Positions 1 through 11,602 of a stretch of 64,000 nt of DNA are shown here, in pieces (position 1 is the stretch's first letter; every line of letters starts with the position of its first letter). Position numbers and translations under genes: made by a program. The DNA comes from Coccinella septempunctata. Taxonomy: Eukaryota > Arthropoda > Insecta > Coleoptera > Coccinellidae. The notes beneath the pieces are model-generated. The model had not been told where the DNA came from, did not search any database, and saw only the letters and a list, made by a program, of their open reading frames with translations. The stretch lies in assembly GCF_907165205.1 (NCBI RefSeq), contig NC_058195.1:10106001-10170000 (forward strand). The letters run 5' to 3'.

Positions 1-94
1 ACCTTCAGCGTTAAGGCTGAACCACTTGGATGCATACACCCTACAGTTTCAGAGTAGCCTTACGACGAAAATTATGCACATCATCTGTTGAATG

Positions 95-211
95 AAGGAA
101 AACTAATGGCAAATTATTGAATTGAAGAAAAAAGATCTCCTCAGGTTAGACTAAAACTCACGACCTTATGATTGCCGGCCCAGCCCTCTTTCCATTGAGC
201 TACTAGAAGAC
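95..211 (-). repeat. tRNA-derived SINE-like fragment or tRNA pseudogene
   Basis: Read on the minus strand from about 210 downwards, the sequence has an A-box-like TAGCTCAATGG and, about 45 bases further, a degenerate B-box-like GAGTTTTAGTC, in the order and spacing of an internal Pol III promoter. It is followed by a non-tRNA tail (GAGGAGATC and onwards). The T-arm is too degenerate for a working tRNA, so a SINE head or tRNA pseudogene is more likely. No second copy was noticed in the window. Confidence 0.45.
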
Positions 212-542
212 ATCAGCTCGTAGGGTAACTGCTTCTTCCAGAATTTACATTACAAATTTGTTCCGTGCGTTTAAAGAAAGCCTTTGACTCTTGTGTTTTA
301 TATTGGCAGCCGATTCTAATGGTTTTAGAGAGGTAAGGAATCACTCAATAATATTCAGTCCGCATCGCTGTGAATTTATTTCAAAAACCTTGTTGAATAT
401 GTTAGATTATGTGCTAACTAACCAGCACTTTCTGGAGGTTTTAGTTTTCTGCTTTAATTGGAAGAAATGTGCAGATGAAACGCATCGAATGGTAGTAAAT
501 ATTTATAGTTACAATTATCCAACTGATAAATCATGTAGATCT
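212..542. other. Unassigned AT-rich sequence
   Basis: No recognisable gene or repeat is seen here. A short open frame (291-560) has no family resemblance and runs into the transposon end at 543, so it was not called. Confidence 0.5.
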
Positions 543-1848
543 CACAGGCCAACAAAATGAAAAAAAAAATTTGGTGCCGGAAATCTAACATCTGATTTTA
601 GATGTTTTTAATGTGCTGATTCCAAAAATGCCACCAGATTTTTTCTATCAGCTCTAGTTTCTGAGATACACGTTACAGGTTAAAAGGTATATTGAAGTTC
701 AAAAAGTAGTTTAAAATGTATTCTTTCACATAACGGTAACAAATATGGCTCAATTCCTATTGGTCATTATACTACCATGAAGGAAGAATATAAAACAATA
801 GCATTAGTTTTGAGAAAAATTAAATACGAAGAACATCAGTGGTCAATTTGTGTTGATTTAAAAATGATTAACTTCCTCCTTGGACAGCAGAGTGGTTATA
901 CAAAATATCCTTGTTTTTTGTGCCTTTGGGACAGCAGAGCTAAAAATGAGCACTGGGTTAACAAAAATTGGCCTTCAAGAGATGTCATGATTCAAGGAAT
1001 ACAAAACGTGATCAACGAACCTTTGGTATCAAGAGAAAAAATCTTACTTCCGCCCTTGCATATCAAGCTAGGCCTAATGAAGCAATTTGTGAAGGCTTTG
1101 AATCGAGATGGAAATTGTTTTGGGTATTTGTCACGTAAATTTCCTGGCATTAGCACGGAAAAACTAAAAGCTGGTATATTTGATGGTCCTCAAATAAGAC
1201 AACTTGTTAAAGATCCACAATTCACCACATCAATGAACGAGACTTGGAGTTCATTTGTTCAAGTAGTACAAAATTTTCTTGGCAATCATAAAGCAGAGAA
1301 TTACGTAGAATTAGTGGAAACTATGCTTTCAAATTTTAATATTCTCGGCTGTAACATGAGTATAAAAGTTCACTACCTCCACAGCCACCTAGATCGTTTT
1401 CCAGAAAACTTAGGTGATTGTAGTGAAAAACAGGAGGAAAGATTCCATCAGGATATTGAAACTATGGAAGATCGTTATCAAGGACGATGGGATAGCCACA
1501 TGATGGCGGACTACTGCTGGAGCCTACAGCGAGACTGCCCTAGTAAACTCCATTCTAGAAAAATCGTATAAAAGAAAATTTTCATGTGATTAGTGACTAA
1601 TGTAATTATGTAAATTAAGTTTTTCCAATAAATACTTAAATCCAATTGTCTTTGTTTTTTTTTTAACTGTCAATAGTAATTTTATATATTATAACAGTTA
1701 TAACGTGAATTATATACACAATTTTTTTTTAAAATTCCAAAAACTAGATCTGATAGACAAAATCTGAGAACTTTTTTAGATACTGCATCCAAAAATTACT
1801 CAGGAACAGTTAACAAATCGCAGGCACCAAAATGTGTGTTGGCCTGTG
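543..1848 (+). mobile_element. TIR DNA transposon, CACTA-like ends (copy A)
   Basis: The element begins CACAGGCCAACA and ends with the exact reverse complement TGTTGGCCTGTG, a 12-bp perfect terminal inverted repeat. Both ends are followed inwards by sequence shared with a second copy in opposite orientation at 48239-49411. The interior holds a transposase-like coding fragment. No target duplication is visible here (flanks TCT and AAT), but copy B is flanked by TTA on both sides. A 3-bp duplication with CAC-type ends is typical of the CMC/EnSpm (CACTA) group; that assignment is inference. The 5' non-coding end joins directly to mid-protein sequence, so this looks like an internally deleted, non-autonomous derivative. 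Confidence 0.75.
696..1571 (+). pseudogene. C-terminal fragment of a multi-copy arthropod transposase-like protein
   Basis: The frame is open from the stop at 693 to the stop at 1569-1571. The first ATG is at 777, but protein-like sequence continues upstream of it (SSKSSLKCIL, then NGNKYGSIPIGH), so 777 is not a true start and the N-terminal part of the protein is missing. Visible landmarks are a CVDLKM segment, a CxxC pair in YPCFLCLWDSR, the block LLPPLHIKLGLMKQF, HYLHSHLDRFPENLG, and RYQGRWDSHMMADYCW. I recognise this as a family present in many copies in arthropod genomes, usually annotated as uncharacterised. The D followed by a CxxC knuckle resembles DDE transposases with an insertion, but I cannot name catalytic residues with certainty. 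Compared with copy B it lacks 12 bases (ESNA after MNET). Length is about 290 codons. Confidence 0.65.
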
Positions 1849-2040
1849 AATGCTCTGAACGTTACAAGAATAATGATCTCCGCTTTCAAGACAAGACTTT
1901 CTCTGGACTAAAAATCTGTAGATATCTGTAGTAATCAGTTATTTAGTTTAATATTATCCTTGATTATTCGCATAAATGTAAGACTACGTCCAAGAATATG
2001 CGTAGGTAAGGCCATAAAAGTAAAGAAAGATAAAAACTAT

Positions 2041-2862
2041 AGAATATGGGGAGACCGGGAGAGTTGAAGCACATTTCACACTATGAAGCATCTTAAGTTG
2101 TATCTCTAAATGGTAGCAACCCATTTTTTTTTGAGTGAAGATATCATGCTCAAATACATAGGTAACGATGGATAATAGTAGAGTGATGATGAGATGAACA
2201 TTTTGAGTACAGCAATTTTTTTAGGAACCAAAAATTTGCCCATGTTTTGCTTAACCATGGGAGGGTTGAACAGGGGGCGAGAGAGACTTGATCATAAGTT
2301 TGTTCATCAGGATAAGCATTTAAAGAAAACTATGTCCAATGACCAACGATTGTCTATGTCTAGGTTTTTATCAGTATCATGTATCAGCGTATGAAATATA
2401 TGTTGTCTATTTCAGAGTCACTCTCACTCATTTCCGAGATGTTTATTACTTTTTTGAACCTTTGTATATTTTTTATATTTATTTCTATTATTGAATTTTT
2501 TTGAAGCAAAACTCAGTGCGGGAAACTTGGACCACTGATTATTTCTCACGACCATAGCATGGGTCGAGTCTCCCGCACTCCCTTTTAGTTTATTCAACAG
2601 ATGTTTTCTTGAAACTTTTACAACTATTATTAAAAAGGCTCATCGTTTGTAAAACAATAGTAATCAGTGAAAGAAATAAAACTGAATAACACCAAGAACC
2701 TATTAAACTTTTCATACAGTGTAACAAAGAATAATTATTCAATTTCTTACTTCCTAACAACAAAATCACTTTCAACCCTTTCACTCTGGAACTGTTCTGA
2801 TGGCGGCCAAAATGGAGCCGCCACTAGTTGTGCCTTGTTACGAGTATGTCGCAAGCTATTCA
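2041..2862 (+). repeat. Dispersed repeat Q, copy 1
   Basis: About 800 bases are shared in the same orientation with 10801-11602. Anchors include GAAGATATCATGC, GATGAGATGAACATTTTGAG, CAGGGGGCGAGAGAGACTTG, CAGTGCGGGAAACTTGGACC and GGAGCCGCCACTAGTTGTGC. Homology stops just after GTATGTCGCAAGCTA. A small inverted pair (CAGTGCGGGA against TCCCGCACTC) lies near 2515-2580. No coding potential is evident; the short frames inside are not conserved between the copies. Confidence 0.7.
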
Positions 2863-3505
2863 CGATACCGGTAGCTCGAAATTTGAATTGAAATATTTGA
2901 GGTGGTTCAAGTCTCTCACGTGAAGTGCAGCGATGCGGTAACTCCCAATTTTTATTACCAGAGGTATATTACGTGAGTGTAGAATCACTATCTGCACGAA
3001 AAATTCGGATTGGTCGTTACTCAAGGGGGGAATATCATAGTGAGGATTTATACATGAGAAAAACCCCATTCCAAATTCTGACCGAATGCTCCGGAATGGA
3101 ATATATTCCTACTACATCACGTACCCAACCCCCGAAAGGCCAATATATCGCTTGAAAGATAAAGCAATTACAATTTTTCAAAATGTCGGAGGCTGAATTA
3201 AACAAGACGTGTTGGATGCTGACCTGAAATTTCCCGACCGTGGATTGATTTCCTGAAAAATGCAGCTCAGAGTTCAGGCCGGCGATGTTGTGAATAGTCG
3301 ATGGCGTGATTTGTTTCCAGATCCTCCAATTTTTTTGTGTTATAACCGACAAATTGGTCGTGGGAGTAGTTTTACGTGGTTTTAACCATTAGAACTGGCT
3401 TGGATCGCTATGCCATGAAACAGCTGGCTAGAAGCAGCAGCTCTCTTATTGTTGACCTTGCATTGAGGCTTTGACACTAATGGAAAAACTGATGAATTTT
3501 CGAAA
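2863..3505. other. Unassigned sequence
   Basis: Several overlapping short frames on both strands have no recognisable motif. I see no repeat partner in the window. Confidence 0.4.
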
Positions 3506-4065
3506 AGGGTATGACTTAGTGAGATGATTCCTGGATGAAAATAAGCAGGGGTAGTTCCTATAAATTTTTTTCGAAATCGACCTCCCTTCCAAGATACAGC
3601 CTTTGGAAGACGATGACGAGTTGACAGTTTTGAATTTTTTTCACGGGTTCTAAAAACACTGAGTCATAAAACATAATATGAAGCACTAAATAAATGTTAC
3701 TCACACAATTTCTCTGCAAAAGAATTTTTTCTGCAGAATTTAATGGAAAAACATAAGAAAATTTTATTTTTCGAAAATCTATCCCACTAAACCAAAATCA
3801 TAAGGATTTGTTATTTTCAACCCCTAATAATAATAATATGTTATGAGAATTAAAAAAATTGTGTGAGCAACATCTACTTAGTGCTTCATATAATAAATAG
3901 TTTTATGACACAGTGGTTTTTAGAACCCGTAAAAAAAATCAAAAACTGTCAACTCGTCATCGCCTTCCAAAGGCTGTATCTTGGAAGGAAGGTCGATTTC
4001 GAAAAAAATTTATAGGAACTACCCCTGCTTATATTCATCGAGGAATCATCTCCCTAAGTCCTTCG
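3506..4065. mobile_element. Foldback (long inverted repeat) element
   Basis: The left arm (about 3506-3715) and right arm (about 3860-4065) are imperfect reverse complements over roughly 200 bases. The left arm holds AAGCAGGGGTAGTTCCTATA, AAATCGACCTCCCTTCCAAG and ATACAGCCTTTGGAAG, and the right arm holds their complements in reverse order. The loop of about 145 bases is AT-rich and has no gene. No clear target duplication was found. A MITE or foldback transposon is the simplest reading. Confidence 0.7.
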
Positions 4066-4229
4066 CATTTGTTTACAGACACTCTGTATACGGCGTCTAG
4101 AAGCACACATCTGGATGAGCCAAGGCTCATAGAAGGTCGTCAGGTATGTCAGTACATTCTGCACATGGTATTAAAACAACACATCCAATTGATAATAGTT
4201 CTGATAGGCTGAACCCTAGCCAAACTTTT

Positions 4230-4566
4230 AGATTGTTTGACTTCTGTCGTCTGGCTCTGGTGAACCAAGACCAACCGATGGAAGTCTCGAAGTCGTTCCG
4301 CTGGTAATGCTTGGCGTGTACACCCAAGGTTGCCACGGAAAGACCACAGTAACCTATCCCGTCCTACCCCTGTTGTGTTCCATTCAGATTTTCCGTTTAC
4401 CGCAGACTTCTGTCGCCTGGCTCTCTGGTGACGGAAACCAATCGGCAGAGGTCTCGAAGTCTTTCTGCTGGTAATGCTTGGCGAGGACGCCCAAGGTTGC
4501 CATGGAGAGACCACGATAAACTACCCCGTTCTCCTGTGAATTGTTGCATTGTGTTCCACCTGAATC
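4230..4566. repeat. Imperfect tandem duplication, about 170-bp unit
   Basis: Two head-to-tail copies start near 4238 and 4407. Shared blocks are GACTTCTGTCG, GTCTCGAAGTC, GCTGGTAATGCTTGGCG, CGCCCAAGGTTGCCA (one substitution), AGAGACCAC and TGTGTTCCA. The unit is GC-richer than its surroundings. The open minus-strand frames across it are repeated because of the duplication and carry no known domain. Confidence 0.75.
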
Positions 4567-6118
4567 AACCACGTCCCGTTTATTGAATAGTTTCAATTCT
4601 GATTGGCCTGTACACTGAAAATCAATGGAAGTGCTCGGGATCAAACCCATCGCTAAATTAACCGATTACAGGGACTTGGATCTTTCTGAGACAACCGGTC
4701 ACTGTAAATTTTGTGCAAACCCCGTACATCCTTTATTGTCTCAGAAGGAATCAATGTGACCGATATTGATTCCTTCCTTTCTTTAATACCTGATATTCTG
4801 ACTGAATTTAATTAATTTGAATATTGTTCAACACACTAATTTCACTGTGTTGATTTTGAATTTCTGACCACCGTGACAGATTTGTTGCATTTCTGTTTTC
4901 CTCATTTTGAACTGGGTCATCCGATGTATATATTTCTGGACTTGGAAATCATTGTAAGGTTCACTGTAATTTAGATTATTGTAATAAATTCGGTTTTAAA
5001 GTACTTGTTATCGCTACCACCTTAGAAAACCCCGAACTCTGTCTCCGACTGGTAGGTACCTTGGTGGGTTTGCTATTTCTCCCTTATTGAAAGAATAAGA
5101 TAAACCCCTTTGCAAACTAAACCCGTTACAGGGTCTTGTGGACTTAGGGTCTATTATTGAGACCCATCAGAGTTGTTCTGTTCTTTACAACATTTACAGC
5201 TTCTAATGGACTTCAGTTTCTAGGATGGCTACGAACTCTCCTCTGAAAATTTCTCGTCCAAAGCCTAAACCAATGATAAGGTATTCTGTAACCAGGTGAT
5301 TTAGAGATTCCTTTTTCTCCAGTAGGGTAGGCTTGATATTTCCCCTGTGAAGAATAACTGTCGCTCGAGAACTCCGAGTAGAAGCCGTTACACTACTTCG
5401 AAGGAAGATCCAACGTCTACTTGTCATAAAAGAAAGTGTCGCCGATACGTTAACCGGTTAACCAAACCGTCCAATAGTTTTCCGATATTTTGGACATTTT
5501 AGTGCCACGTTGCCTCGTACATCTCCAGCTCGAAAGAACGCTTTTTATCGTCCCTTTCCACCGGAAATTGCAGAAGCAATAATCAATCCGATAATTGGCG
5601 TACGTCCAAGCGGGTCAACGACAGCCCATCTGCCCTTATTCCGCCAACTTGCTGCATACAATTGTCGCGATTTCAATGGCGACGTGCGTATAAGTTTCTT
5701 TGATACGAGGCCTTTGACGCGGTTTTCAATGGTCTCAATACCCATTCAAAGCCCCGGATCGGCCTCGTGGCGGTGAGGCATCCTTTATGCTCCGGAAAAG
5801 GGAGACGGAATTTATGGTTCGATAATTGTATAACACCAGCTCGGCGATGTGATTTTATGCTTGTGTCGCTTCGTTTCAACAGACGAAACATATGTTGTGC
5901 GTGTGAATGGGGTTGAGATCATTCACGATATAATATAACGAGGTTTTATCGAAATTCCTCAAGTGGGATGTGAGGTTTTTCTTCGAGAAAACGCTATTCA
6001 ATATTTTTCACGAATAATTTCACGTTAATTTATGATTTTCTCAAAAAAATTAAACATATATACGAAGCTTTAGGCCGTAGACTCAATATTGACAAAATCA
6101 AAATCCTGCTTCATAAAT
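4567..6118. other. Unassigned, partly GC-richer single-copy-looking sequence
   Basis: No repeat partner is seen in the window. Around 5500-5900 opposing open frames overlap on both strands (5510-5776 plus, 5673-5891 minus). This is expected in GC-richer DNA, and neither resembles a protein I know. This stretch may be old host intergenic or intronic sequence. Confidence 0.4.
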
Positions 6119-6590
6119 ACCAGGGCTAACCTAGACACAGAAACACACAACCGTATCAATTCAGCATCACGGGAATTCTGGAAGGGTTCCACAAAGTTTC
6201 AAATGCAGAAGTCTTGCAGTGCGCGAGTTGTATAACAATTGAGAGTCAACTAACGAAGGCCCGACTCAGATGGAGAGACCATATTCTGAGGATGCAAGAT
6301 ACAAGACTCCGCAAAAAAACCAGGAGGTCAGTATAAGCTGCATCAATCCCTGAAATCAGTTAATGCCAATTATAACCGGGGACAACTAGCGTTAGACAGA
6401 TCACAGTGGAGGTCTTTGGTCCACAGTTATAATGGGGACTCGAGAAGAATACAGCGGCGGCCAGATCTGGTTGGTGACGGTTACTTCAGTCACACAGTCG
6501 CAAGTAGCCCTGATGAAATATCAAGTTTGATCGCACCAATAGTCTGGTTTTTAGTCTTTTTGTAGATTTATTCTCGAGATCAAGCAATGA
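6119..6590 (+). mobile_element. 5'-truncated LINE with C-terminal zinc finger, copy a (decayed)
   Basis: The segment starts at the sequence coding LDTE.HNRINSAS and matches the LINE copy at 36759-37531. An internal deletion near 6183 joins the first block straight to the HKVSNAEVLQ part, and another small deletion lies near 6312. The remainder encodes the end of the reverse-transcriptase ORF (ITIESQLTKARLRW, then QLALDRSQWRSLVHSYN). The terminal 3' untranslated part is partly lost. This is a dead fragment. Confidence 0.75.
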
Positions 6591-8458
6591 ACTTCCTGCA
6601 ATGTTAGTTGAAGATCACCGTCATAGATCTTAGACTGGTTCTAGAAAATACGAATCATTGGCTGGTATGTACACTTAAAAGGTACCGAGATGGAGATCCT
6701 GCCTAGAACATTATTGTTGGGGCATGATCCGTAGATTTGCTTTTCTGGTATGCACGCTGTTGAGCATTCAGGGGATGTTTTCGGAGAATGTGTTCATTCA
6801 GTACCTTTTCCAGAGTTTTCATTACGAACGGAATATGATTGATCGGTCGAAATGATTTAGGCTGCAAATCCTAATTAGGTGTGGCATTTAACATTCCAGA
6901 ACCTGTTGGAGCAGAGCCAGAAAGATCTTATCATCACCTGGCCCTTTGCATGCAGTAAATCATTTTACTTTACAAGGCCCAAAGAAGACTAGAAATTGAG
7001 AACCGCTCTCATATTTTGAGATGAGTACAAATATACAGTCATTGCAACTCTATCCAGCAAGTCTGATCGATCGCTGAACTTTTGAAGTCTTGTAGATATT
7101 ATCGATGCTTCGCGAACAGAAAATAATATTCCCAAGCAGAATTACTTACGTTGCATATCAAGCATATTCCTAAGCTCTCTAAACAGTTTACCAAAAATCC
7201 TTTGTATAATCTCCCCAATTCAAAAAATAAACCTGCTGCTACTTCACATGAAGGCCACCAACCATTTGCATGATTTTCACCTTCAGAAAAAACATCAAAA
7301 ACCCTCTCACTCTCCTAAGAAAGACAGATAAAACGCCTACCAGAATTCCAAATTCCGTTTGCCCACCCTTGATTTCTGCGTGAACTCGTGACCATTGTAA
7401 CACCAAATTAATCAAAACACAACCTAAATGAATTCTCTTACGGCGAATCAAGATTTTAGGAACGGAAACTATTTAGTGAAAACAATGACCCCCTTAAGGG
7501 TTAAATATGTAAATTTGGAGCTCAGGTTCGTTGGGACGCCCATAAATCACTACAACAACGAGGGATAGCGTGAAATAACCAGGTGCAATGGGATTCAGGT
7601 CTGTTACGGTACGTCTAGAGGAGAGAATATATGGAAAGAGTTCATTTAATTCATAAATAGATGACCACTTATTCAATAATGTTTTGATAATTTTCATTTT
7701 TATTGCTTTTCTATTCAAATTATTTTTTTTTGCCTGAATGTAAAGTCAAGTTGACGGAAAACGAAAATTCAAAATAGAATTTTTCATCATCAAATCTCAA
7801 ACCAATCAACGTTTTGCATCAAATATCATTTACGTTACCTCATTTAACTTAATCAAAACTGCGGTCAGGACAAATTGGATACAATAAAAACGAGACGCAG
7901 TAAAATCCACAAAAATGCCAAATTCTTTCTTCTCGGCTACGGTGAAAGGTGCAACGTGTCACTACGACAACTCCGACTTGTTTGGTCTTGTTTAATTAAT
8001 TCTTACCCTTTGCATAAATGCAAAGTAGCGGTTTTAATTAATTCCAACTCGATTTGAATGTCAAAACGGACGGAGTTATCAGCGACGAAGTGTTTGTTGG
8101 TTATCTTCCAACAAACTAATAAAGTCACGCTATTATGAAAATTTTTCAAGTGTGATTTCATTTATGCTCAAGAAACGTTCTGAGTTGATGTCTTCACTAA
8201 AAGTTCTATATGCGTCTGAGGATTATGTCTTTTCATTTACACTGCTTAACAATTGACGAGGATCACTTTCACTTTATTCGTGGCTTTTGAAAACTTATCA
8301 AAAACATCTGTTATACATGTGTTCTTTTATGGAAAACTAGAATATGAATTTTTCTATCCCATTCCTTCTTCAATTTGTCAAATTTTTTCCTTTGAAATGA
8401 ATTTATTCTAGTAGGCTGCAGATGGTGGCATGAAAAACCCTGTGGTAGCATCGAGCTG
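6591..8458. other. Unassigned AT-rich sequence
   Basis: Short frames only, none recognisable. No strong repeats were noticed before 8459. Confidence 0.4.
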
Positions 8459-8675
8459 CATCGAGCTCCATGAAATTTTCAGACTTATTACTAGAAGAAC
8501 AGCTCTTTCAGAATATGTATCACATTTCCATTTACGGTTATTTTTATTGAGAGATAAACGACTCGAACGTGGACTATCGAAAAATTTCCAAATAGATGGA
8601 ATCAATTAAATGATTGTCAAGACCGAATGGCTGCATCGAGCTCCATGAAATTTTCAGATTTATTACTAGAAGAGT
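8459..8675. repeat. Pair of 40-bp direct repeats
   Basis: CTGCATCGAGCTCCATGAAA followed by TTTTCAGA(C/T)TTATTACTAGAAGA occurs at about 8459-8498 and again at about 8632-8673. The two copies differ by about one base. The sequence between them (about 135 bases) is not repeated. This may be a local duplication or the target-site flank of a lost insertion. Confidence 0.7.
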
Positions 8676-8860
8676 GGGGAATATTTTTCCGAATATCGAA
8701 CAATAATTTTATTTCCCCTTTCTAAAAAACATAATTTCCACGGTAGCTGTATTTCAAACATAAAGCTTATATAACAATTATAAAGATATACCTATTTTAT
8801 ATCAACAAACGCCTTACAGGATTTCGATTTTCAAAATCCCACGAAATCATTTCTGAAACA

Positions 8861-9645
8861 TTCATTCATTCATTGCTGTATCCCGTTAGCGAGAATAAAT
8901 CTACGAAAAGATTTAGAAACAAAACTAACGGTGCGATCAAACTTGTAATTTCTTAGGGCTACTTGCGACTGTGTGCCCTCCTGTGACTGAATAGACCCAA
9001 ATGAGACCTACAGATCCTTCCACACTCCGGACACGGATAGTCACCAACCAGATCTGGCCGCCGCTTTATTCTTCTCGAGTCTCCTCTATAACTGTGGACC
9101 AAAGATCTCCACTGTGATATGTCTAACGCTAGTTGTTCCCAGTTATGATTAGCATTAACTGATTTTAGGGATTGATGCAGTATATCCTTAAACCGCTTAT
9201 ACTGGCCTCCTGGTTTCCAAGCTCCCTCTGTAGGAGCCTACAGAGCTATTTTGGGGAGTCTTGTGTCTTGCATCCTCAGAATGTGGCCGCTGCATCTGAG
9301 TCGGACCGTCGTTACTTGAGTCTCAATTGTTATACAACTCGCGCGCTGCAAGACTTCTGCATTTGAAACTTTGTGGAACCATCTGATGTGCATTATTTGT
9401 CTTAGATGACGTTGTTGCGTTTGTTCAAGCTGTTTAATATGTCGCCTGTAGGGCGTCCAGCTTTCGCTTCCGTAAAGAAGCGTTGGGAGGATCACTGTCT
9501 TGTAAACAGCTGTCTTCGTCTTCAGATTTAGGTCGTGATTTTGAAACACTCTGACATTTAGCTTCCAGAATGCCCGTGATGCCGAATTGATGCCTGGAAC
9601 TACCACTGTAGTGATCCTATCAATTGTTGAGCATGGTATTCACAG
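8861..9645 (-). mobile_element. 5'-truncated LINE with C-terminal zinc finger, copy b
   Basis: On the minus strand the element ends with CGGGATACAGCAATGAATGAATG, a short (AATG)n tail typical of RTE-like and some CR1-like LINEs rather than poly(A). Upstream lie the 3' untranslated part, the zinc-finger-encoding end and the reverse-transcriptase C-terminal region (9238-9606). The zinc-finger part has frameshifts. The 5' edge near 9645 was set where similarity to copy d ends. Confidence 0.8.
9238..9606 (-). pseudogene. LINE reverse transcriptase, C-terminal region
   Basis: The 122-residue open stretch contains NSASRAFWKLNVRVF, the thumb-like TAVYKTVILPTLLYGSESWT, RRHIKQLEQTQQRHLRQIM, HIRWFHKVSNAEVLQRA and SGHILRMQDTRLPKIAL. 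This order is characteristic of the C-terminal third of an endonuclease-type LINE ORF2. The palm motifs (YADD and others) lie upstream and are absent because of 5' truncation. The frame breaks right after ALYG, so the product would be incomplete. Confidence 0.8.
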
Positions 9646-10800
9646 ATCCACGTCACTTTTATGCTCATGATGTAGTTTGAATGTCAAATATGTTGGTAGA
9701 CTGCATATCTGATCTTGTGTGAACTGTGATGAAGAATAAGTTTGAATATAAGATTGTGGATGTTAACTTTAACAGAATTACAACGATTCAAGATGAAACT
9801 TTCAATATTGAATCAAATATTGACAAAACTGATACTTAACTATAAACAATTATGATCTATATGTATAAAAGCGATATAGTTCTTTTGATTTCTTGAGTCA
9901 TTAAATGAGATGGACAGGTACTGGAGGTACAGGCTCAGGAGATTAGTTTCAAAATATGCCAATCCCTTTTGTCTTGAGATTAGGTATTGCGTAAAGAACA
10001 AATGGCATCAACCTGACAAAATGAACGCAGATTGCAAAGTATGATTTGTCCTCCGAACATTCGATGCATTTAATCCATCAGTCTCACAGAAATTCAATCG
10101 GAACAGGAAATCCCCCCATTGTTGCTCAAAGAAAGACGATCCCCCGGCAAAAAGTCAACAGAGAGAGCGAAACAGACGTCGGACGTAACGAACTTACTAG
10201 CGACGCTAGATTGAAAGATTAAATTCTATTGAGATGACCTGCACAAGTAGCAGAACGATCCTCACCATAAAGTCCTTTCTTTTATGGTGAACAACCTTCG
10301 CAGTCCGGTCCTTTGTGGCGGGAAAGAAATGGCAGAAGCGTTGTTAGTCCCTTTTCCATCCCGGCATTATTGGGATCAATTGAAAATACCTCTCGCAACC
10401 TCGTCTTATTTCCGATACGTACTCGAGTTCAAGTCTTGATATGATTGGGGGAAGTGGCCGATTGGAAATTGTTTGTGGCGGACTCTTGGATCTCGTAGGT
10501 TCCGAATTAAATCCAGGATTTTGATGAGAAAGTATGATCCGAAATGTAATCAGAAATAGAGCTTGCTACATATCGATAAAGTTAAAGTAACCTGTATTAT
10601 ATGGCCAACAGGATGCACGAGAGGGTTTTGCCCATTCAGATTGAACTAGGCCTTCTCTCTCCATATGTTTTTGTCCCTTTTTTCACATTGAACCCATAGA
10701 ACTTGTGGGATAATCATTTCTCAAGAAAAGGGGATAAATCCGTCTATCCATGGTCTCTAATCCAGGAGCTTGGTCAATTATCCTACAGGGAAATACAGTT
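9646..10800. other. Unassigned sequence
   Basis: No gene seen. A block near 10280-10400 is GC-richer than its surroundings but carries no recognisable open frame. No repeat partners were noticed. Confidence 0.4.
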
Positions 10801-11602
10801 ATATAGATGGAGTTAGGGAGAATTGAACCCTTTTTCACTCTGAAGCCTCGTGTTGTATCTGTAAAAGGTACCAACAGTTTTTTTTGCGTGAAGATATCAT
10901 GCCCAAATGAGACGATATATAGTAGTAGAATGATGGTGAGATGAACATTTTGAGTACAGCAATTATATTTTTAGGAACCGAAGATTGTCTCATGTCTCCC
11001 TAACCAATGGGAGAGTTGAACAGGGGGCGAGAGAGACTTGACCATAAGTTTGTTTATCGAGAAAAACATTGAAAGAAAACAATTTCCAATGACCAATGAT
11101 TGTCTATGTCAAGGTTTTCATCAGATGTATCAGTGTATGAAATATATGTTTTCTATTTCAGAGTCACTCTCACTTATTTCCGAGATGTTTTTCACTTTTT
11201 TGAACCTTTGTATATTTTTTATATTTATTTCTATAATTCAATTTACCTTTTTTGAAGCAGACTATTATCTAAGCTCAGTGCGGGAAACTTGGACCACTGA
11301 TTATGTCTTCCGTTAAGTCTCCTGCACTCCCCTTTTTAACAGATGTTTTCTTGAAACTTTTGAAACTATTATCAAAAAGACTCATCGTTTGTAAAACAAT
11401 ATTAACCAATGAAAGCAATAAAACTAAATAACACCACGCACCTATTGAGCTTTTCAGACAGTGTAACAAACAATAGTTATTCAATTTCCTACTTCCTAAA
11501 AACAAAATCACGTTCAACCCTCTCACTCCTGAACTGTTCTGATGGCTGCCAAAATGGAGCCGCCACTAGTTGTGCCTTGTTACGAGTATGTCGCAAGCTA
11601 CA
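10801..11602 (+). repeat. Dispersed repeat Q, copy 2
   Basis: Second copy of the repeat at 2041-2862, same orientation, diverged by small indels. For example, GAAGCAGACTATTATCTAAG is present here and shortened in copy 1. Right after GTATGTCGCAAGCTA it is followed by a LINE RNase H fragment, whereas copy 1 is followed by unrelated sequence, so this point is a real repeat boundary. Confidence 0.7.

Noticed and set aside
137..211. Functional tRNA gene
   Set aside because: The A box is good, but the T-arm/B box is degenerate and the acceptor ends do not pair.
5510..5776. Proline/arginine-rich 88-residue frame as a host exon
   Set aside because: Opposing frames of similar size overlap it, and no domain, splice site or repeat conservation supports it.
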